DNA of 64,000 bases from Heterostelium multicystogenum. Taxonomy: Eukaryota > Evosea > Eumycetozoa > Acytosteliales > Acytosteliaceae. The notes under the pieces were generated by a model. The model was not told the origin of the DNA and searched no databases. It saw only the letters and a program-made list of their open reading frames with translations. The translations under genes were made by a program, and so were the position numbers. Positions 58,608 to 64,000 of this stretch are shown one piece after another. The DNA lies in NCBI GenBank assembly GCA_003667245.1, contig RCNN01000023.1, positions 62,001 through 126,000 on the forward strand, read 5' to 3'. The first letter of the stretch is position 1, and each line of letters begins with the position of its first letter.

Positions 58608-59367
58608 TTATTTCTTATTTTTGGGTCGATCTTGTTCAACTTTCAATGCTAAGTCTTGGAATATAGGATGTTGGAAACGACCTCTCGTGGAATCAAAGAA
58701 TGATTGTAAATCTTTGCCCTGTGACTTCTCATACTCTAAAGCCTGCAATATCATTTCAAACTTATCGAAATCTTTTACCAACAAAGCATCACCAGTCTTT
58801 GCTTCTTCATACTCCAGCCATAACTTATAAATCTCTTCACCAGCATCATTATTCAGAGTATTCTTTATTTTAAGCATTGCATTCTATGATTTTGTTCGAT
58901 CGATTTCAATTCAACATAGCAATGTTGTAGAATATATATATAGAATATTACATCACATCAACATTACCAATATATTTGTTAGTTAAGATAAGATAATAAG
59001 ATAGTAGTAGTATGTTAATCAAACTGTAAATATAGTTATAAGAGATTATAGGATAAATGATAGATGATCATACTTGTTCTAAATTGAATTTCTCTTCCTT
59101 TGTAATTTTATCATGGGGAGTAAAGTCACCGACCAATGACTCACCAAGATCATGTACCAAAGCCATCTTCATGCATTTCACCCTATCGATTGGCTTGCCG
59201 TCGACTCCGATGGTGTTGTCGCCGAGCGACATTGCAAACATCGACATACGGTACATGTGATCTGAAATCGACTCTGGTAGATGTATACCATTATTAACCC
59301 AACCTGTTCTCTTTGTCGTCTTTAACAATCCACATATCTTGTAGAACTCTAAAAAGTTGTTATTCAT
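58608..59367 (-). CDS. hddc2: HD-domain 5'-deoxynucleotidase HDDC2
   Basis: Two exons, 59367-59074 and 58883-58608, with a 190-nt intron; about 189 residues. HD-superfamily metal ligands are visible: SDHMYRMSMFAMSL (first His), ALVHDLGESLVGD (HD pair), then EYEEAKTGDALLVKDFDKFE (last Asp) and FFDSTRGRFQHP. The order and spacing match HDDC2/YfbR, which dephosphorylates deoxyribonucleoside 5'-monophosphates. The start MNNNFLEFYKICGLL matches the family N-terminus. No frame breaks. Confidence 0.93.
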
Positions 59368-59513
59368 GTTTTTTTAAGTACTCGATTCTGCAGACTTTGC
59401 CAAATGAATCAATTGCAGTTAGCAAATAGTTGTTTGTTTGTTTTTTTTTTAAAATACAAATAATATATATGTTAGTTTATTATGATTATATTAAACTTCA
59501 AGTAAGCAAAACG

Positions 59514-60555
59514 CTATTGTTTAATTGAATAATAATTTGTGAAATCACCATATGGGCTTGAATAGCTGGTGTGGTATGATGGTTGGTTTACATTGGTATA
59601 GACTGTTGGTACATTTGGCATTGATTGTGAATGCATCATTGGATAAAGCGATGATGGTTGTTGTTGCTGTTGTCCAAATCCTGCTGATGATCCTGAGTTA
59701 TATTGATAGGTTGGCTGTGATTGTGTATTTTGTTGATAATAAGTGGTGTAACCAAATGTATTATTGACAGGAGATAAATGAGATTGAGTTGGTGTGGATG
59801 GTTCTGAAAGTGATGAATTCGACGAAGATGAAGAAGTGGTAGAGTTGGAAGTCGCTGTCGATGTTGCACTACTGAGATTACTGTTGCTGGTGTATGTCTG
59901 GATTTTGGATGGATCGTATTTATAGAATGGCTCTTGCTGTTGATTATGTACAAAATTTGCACCATTTGGCTGGACCACTGGTGTATGATATTTATAGTTG
60001 GTTTGCTGTTGAGATTGTTGTTGATTGGCGACACTGGATGGCACCATGTAGCTCTGGACGGTAGTTGTGGTAGTAACAGATCCACTCTTGACTGAGTAGT
60101 TATTGGTGTCTACCTTTGTGATATATGAATGTGAATTCAAAGGTGGGACTACAACTGGGCTGCCATCTCGTCCAGTCGCTGCTTTTAAGCAACTAACCCA
60201 ATCAGATGCTTCTTTTGCAGAAGGTGCCGATAGAAACAGTGTTTTTGAATCCTTGGTGGTGATAGAAATGGCATATTTTATAATTCCAGAATGCTCAACT
60301 CTTGCATTTGTTAAATCTAGAGTATTTTTTGGAATGACTGATTTGGATCCCTATGAAATATGATCAAAATAAAAGTTAATAAATTTTGAAGACTAATCAT
60401 TCTATCTCACACGATAGTAATGATGATGTTTTACATACTGGTTTTTTCTTATATCTTAATAGTAGATTGGTTTGTAAAATGTAGTATCTCTTAACCCAAT
60501 TGGAAGAAACCTTACTTCCTTGTTTAAACATATAACCTTCAATTGAAACACTCAT
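59514..60555 (-). CDS. PH-domain protein with Ser/Gln/Tyr-rich tail
   Basis: Two exons, 60555-60439 and 60350-59514; about 317 residues. Residues 4-105 form a pleckstrin-homology domain: IEGYMFKQGSKVSSNWVKRY, ILQTNLLLRYKK, SVIPKNTLDLTNARVE, LFLSAPSAKEASDWVSCLKA with the invariant Trp. The remaining 200 residues are low-complexity (Gln, Ser, Thr, Tyr, Pro), ending SSPYGDFTNYYSIKQ. PH domains bind phosphoinositides or proteins at membranes; this one has basic residues near beta1-beta2 (KQGSK, KRYY). Partner unknown. Confidence 0.82.
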
Positions 60556-61203
60556 TTCTATTGCAGTTCAAACTAAAAGGTAGAGAGAGAGTAAATCTAA
60601 ATATTAATATTCCAATAAATAAATATAAATATTTAAATATTTGTTTATAAAAGATTTTAAAAAAGTGATAATAACTTGTGAAAATAGAACTTGTCAGTTT
60701 TGGATGGTGCTTCCGTCCACTCTCATTCTAACATTCAACTCTATCACTCGCGTCAACACTATCAGCAACACACAAGTAGTGCAAAAAAATTAAAATAAAA
60801 AACAAACTTTATTCTATTATTATAATAATAGATGGTGTCTGTCTGCTTTATTTTATTATTTTGTATTGTTGAAACAATAAAAAAAATATAAAATACGGGT
60901 GTGTTTATCACTCCATTCCGCACATCGATTGGACGACACCAAACACAATAATTAAATGCAATGCAAAAACTAATGCAAATAGATTAAACAAAATTGGCTA
61001 AAATATTTAAATAAAGTTGTGTGTGTTTGTTGTTGGGGTGAGTGTGTTATATAAATAAAGTAAAGTACATTTATAGATAGATAGTACAAATGTTAACTAC
61101 TTTATTTTTCTTAATTCAATTTTAAAAGATAGCTATCTTAATTCCATTGCAATGGATTGTTTGTTTTGATGTTTGGATTAATTCAATGTCAATGTGGTGG
61201 TGG

Positions 61204-61253
<50 letters not shown>

Positions 61254-61691
61254 GGTTTATTGGTTGATTGGAAATGGGAATCGGATTTAAAAGTGTTATT
61301 TAGATGGGCAATGAAAAATGTGTCAATTATTATTTATATAACATTTACAGTATACTTACTTTCAGTAAGATCTATAATTTTATTATCTCATGTGAAACTT
61401 AACTAACTTGTATCTATATATCCATAAATATGGTAACAATAATAATAATAATAATAATTAAATGTGATAATAGATAAAACTAAATGTTACTTGTTTTAAT
61501 GAGTGTGTAAAATTTGATCAGTTTTCATTTGTTTTTTTTTTTGTCAAAAATTGTTAAAATTAATTTTTTGTTTTTTTTTAAAAAAACAACCTAATCGTGA
61601 TCATAAGAATAGCATATGTTGGTTGTTATATTGAGATTTCCTCGATTTTATCATATAAATATATATCCTAAATAAATAAAGCAACATAAAA
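60556..61691. other. AT-rich intergenic region with GTT microsatellite
   Basis: About 1.1 kb between the PH gene and the TOM22-like gene. It contains a pure GTT/TTG microsatellite at about 61202-61254 and AT-rich runs. The open frame across the microsatellite is an artefact of the repeat. Confidence 0.6.
61202..61254. repeat. (GTT)n microsatellite
   Basis: About 17 uninterrupted TTG/GTT units in non-coding sequence. Long trinucleotide repeats are common in dictyostelid genomes. Confidence 0.9.
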
Positions 61692-62007
61692 ATGGACGGC
61701 GAATCTTCAAATACACCAATCAATAAATCATTTTCAAGCAGAATCAAATCTATATTTCAATTGCGCAAACTCTGTAAAGGCAAAGATGGTTAGCATTGCC
61801 AATATTGCATTCTTCTCCACACGTTATGTTTTGAATGCTGCTTGGGTTCTTGGTACATTGGTAATCATTTTTCTCAACTCCAATGATCAGATGTATCGAG
61901 TACGAGCGTTTGGGTCAGAGCTACCGACAAGAAGAGAGAATCAGAAGCAAACCCAACAAATCAAGGAAAGATCGCTCAATCTCTCCCAAGAGTATTTGAA
62001 CGAATAA
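61692..62007 (+). CDS. TOM22-like tail-region membrane protein (frame broken once)
   Basis: ATG at 61692 opens MDGESSNTPINKSFSSRIKS, running in frame to a stop at 61789. The conserved part begins one frame over at 61786: SIANIAFFSTRYVLNAAWVL, GTLVIIFLN, then a polar tail EYLNE ending at 62007. A single membrane span preceded by an aromatic/Arg amphipathic stretch and followed by a polar tail matches TOM22 receptors (human: QKMYRFSRAALWIGTTSFMI). TOM22 is the central receptor of the mitochondrial outer-membrane translocase. The break near 61760-61785 is probably one or two single-base errors. The family call rests on topology and a short match. Confidence 0.5.
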
Positions 62008-62641
62008 AATAATAATAGTATAGAATCATAGCAACAATCTTATAATATAATCAAACCAATCAATCATTCACAACCACCCTATATCATATCATATCATTTT
62101 CACATCAACAACATAACATACATACATAACAACAACAACAATCATTATTAACAAACAATAGTATTAAGTTATTGTTCAGTTAATTTAAATAATACAACAA
62201 GTCTAGTCAACTCAAAGCGAAAAGACAACATCAATAGTCAATCAATTACAATTGCATACACCACAGATCTACAAGAAGAGAAGAACGAAGGATAAAGCCT
62301 AAGCCTGGAGCAGGTGAAGAGAGTACTTGATAGACTAAACAAAAATAAAACTTTACAAGCCAATGGAATACGATCAAATTCCAATGTATATGTGATTTAG
62401 AATCTATCCTACTTAAGATGATCATGTTTTATGGTCTGTTGTAATTTTATTGTTTGTTTCTATCACGATGTTAGAAAAAGTGTGTTTTCTTAAAGTTATG
62501 ATTGATTTCATTTAATTCCTAAACACACTCACAATCATAATCACAAACTCGACCTCCATTCTGAGATCTCAAATACAATACAATACAACTAAGAGGTTTC
62601 ATTGTTTATTTTATTTTGTTTTTGTTTTAATTTGAGTCATA

Positions 62642-63222
62642 TGTTAAAAATAACAGGTATCTATGATGTTTGAGATTACACATCTTGAGTCACCTGCAAT
62701 AAGGAGGTATTGCCAACTAACGTTGTTTAATTTCAAATTATTACCAATATAATTATCTTTATTACAGTGTTGTTCCAATATAAATCCACTTTTAGGTACT
62801 TTCTAATAATCAATTTTAATTCTAAAAAACTTAATATCAATGATTATATAAAAATAATCGTATTTATTCTAATTTATCTCTTATAGAATATAATTGATAT
62901 AACTTTAGAGAAGGTATGTTTTTATAATGAAAAATAATCAACCAAATACTTCATACATATTAATATTTTCTAAAAGTTTGTTTGTTTTGACTGAATTATT
63001 ATTTTTTGAACAGAAAGAGAGCTTCGCTTTTTAATACCCTAGAACTTCATTTATAAGAAATGTATTTGTGGATTCTGCCAATAGAATAGGATATAATTTA
63101 CCACAGCATACTTCTCAATGGGATATAAACTTAAAGAAAAGAATGAAGTAGTTACTTATTTCCAGAGTAATTTTGGTTTCAATTCTAAAGTTATATCAAT
63201 TAAATTCTATGAGATAAATTAA
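62642..63222 (+). pseudogene. Possible small multi-exon gene with in-frame stop and frame shift
   Basis: Between 63013 and 63222 a coding-like stretch reads KESFAF, a TAA stop, then YPRTSFIRNVFVDSANRIGY, QHTSQWDI and, after a one-base shift near 63130, EKNEVVTYFQSNFGFNSKVI, ending at TAA 63220-63222. Upstream a mini-exon (NIIDITLEK) is flanked by TTATAG and GTATGT at about 62886-62913. Several other AG/GT pairs occur back to an ATG near 62642. Base composition drops from AT-rich in exactly these segments. No family is recognised; it may be a decayed gene or one damaged by base errors. Confidence 0.3.
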
Positions 63223-63353
63223 ATAACTATTAATAATTATACAAACTCCAGTGACTTTTTAATTATTATTATAATATTCTCTTGATGCATCAATGACATT
63301 TCATTTCATTTCATTAACAAACCATTTTCATCAATTAAAATTAAGATGACAAC

Positions 63354-64000
63354 ATGGTAAAAATATCTTATGCAAATATCAGGTTTTTATATCTTTCAAA
63401 CTTAAAATTATGGGGGAACATGTTCAGTTTAGCTTTAATGTTGTTAATAATGCTATCAGGTAAAATAAAAGACACTTTCAATATCTGTGTTAATTTTAAC
63501 TATAGGATGTGGGAGTTATAAGTATTATGGTTTAGAAATATTATATCCAGTTATTAGAGCAGTCCTTATTTATGCAATCTTTTATTTGCTTGGATTTTAT
63601 TTATATCGATGTAAGTATAGATCAATGTCATTGCGATTCATTCACTTTTGTTGATGTTGCTGATTTCGAGCATAGATCAAAAACAATGTGATTATTGAAG
63701 AATGAACTATTCTTACTGATCTGATCTTATTTATATCTTTTAACAATAGTTATTAAAGGCAAAAAAACATAAACAAGTTATAGTTATGTTTAAAAAACTG
63801 TTTAGTGTACTGGAAAAGAGGAGATAGAGAATCTAAATGAAATAATAAAGAAATTGAATGATGAGAGGACCGGTCATCTACAACAAATTGAAGATCTAGT
63901 GAATAAGCCGCCATTTTGGCAGGTTTCCAAAGAGGAATTGACCAAGATGACAACAGAGCAGTTAATGAATCTAAATTCGACTCTTACCAAAAAGTCATTG
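63354..64000 (+). CDS. N-terminal part of a membrane-anchored coiled-coil protein (cut by right edge)
   Basis: Start ATG at 63354 (MVKISYANIRFLYLSN); exons 63354-63459, 63506-63610 and 63750 onward. Two hydrophobic segments are seen: MFSLALMLLIMLSGCG and VIRAVLIYAIFYLLGFYLYR. From about 63815 the reading frame EEIENLNEIIKKLNDERTGH, then PPFWQVSKEELTKMTTEQLM, is charged and helical, a likely coiled coil. To connect the parts, the A7 run at 63761-63767 must be one base shorter and the A4 run near 63813 one longer; as written the frame stops at 63770. Function not recognised; the protein continues beyond the window. Confidence 0.45.

Noticed and set aside
61194..61406. ORF rich in Val on the plus strand
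   Set aside because: It is the translation of the GTT microsatellite and has no coding features outside it.
1..64000. CRISPR arrays, operons, ribosome binding sites, insertion sequences of bacterial type
   Set aside because: The window is eukaryotic nuclear DNA with spliced genes; no regularly spaced repeats with unique spacers and no transposase gene were seen.

Overview
This window comes from a eukaryote with an AT-rich genome and short introns (mostly 50-100 nt, GTAAGT or GTATGT donors, T-rich acceptors). It has Q/N/S-homopolymer proteins, tRNA genes with short introns, and genes with dictyostelid character (a LimE-like LIM protein, TIG-repeat surface-type proteins, Asn/Gln tracts). The most likely source is a social amoeba (Dictyostelia) less AT-rich in its coding regions than D. 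discoideum; I cannot name the species.

Layout. 1-18.5 kb: two giant divergently transcribed genes encoding secreted TIG-repeat proteins that each carry a DNase II domain. The left one (minus) appears catalytically dead; the right one (plus) keeps both HxK motifs and ends in lectin-like modules. 18.8-24 kb: purple acid phosphatase, a COMM-domain protein (COMMD9-like), and SRP72. 24-31 kb: sparse region with a putative micro-gene, a protein with a domain otherwise known from plants (TIGR01589), POP5, and a LimE-like LIM protein. 31-38 kb: GPAA1, WDR4/Trm82, a tiny LYR protein and a SMYD-like SET/MYND protein. 38-44 kb: two intron-containing tRNA genes (Thr-AGT, Tyr-GTA) with repeat debris downstream, interleaved with two unusual histone-fold genes: a SAP-domain protein with H2A/H2B-like segments and a clear H2B-H2A fused doublet. 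44-49 kb: tyrosinase with a repeat (propeller-like) tail, an NAD-dependent epimerase-like protein, and an FHA-parvulin fusion. 49-54.6 kb: almost gene-free. 54.6-64 kb: a coiled-coil protein, TXNL4A/Dim1, ADA2, HDDC2, a PH-domain protein, a TOM22-like protein, a broken small gene and a membrane/coiled-coil gene cut by the right edge.

How the genes relate. Most are unlinked housekeeping genes in RNA processing (POP5, TXNL4A, WDR4), protein targeting (SRP72, GPAA1) and chromatin (ADA2, SMYD-like, histone doublet, SAP protein). The convincing functional pair is the divergent DNase II/TIG couple sharing a 488-bp promoter region. A caution for all readers: many conserved genes here (GPAA1, WDR4, SRP72, SMYD-like, phosphatase) contain single-base length changes, mostly in homopolymers, that break the reading frame. 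I read these mainly as assembly errors, so frame breaks should not be taken as pseudogenes without raw-read support.
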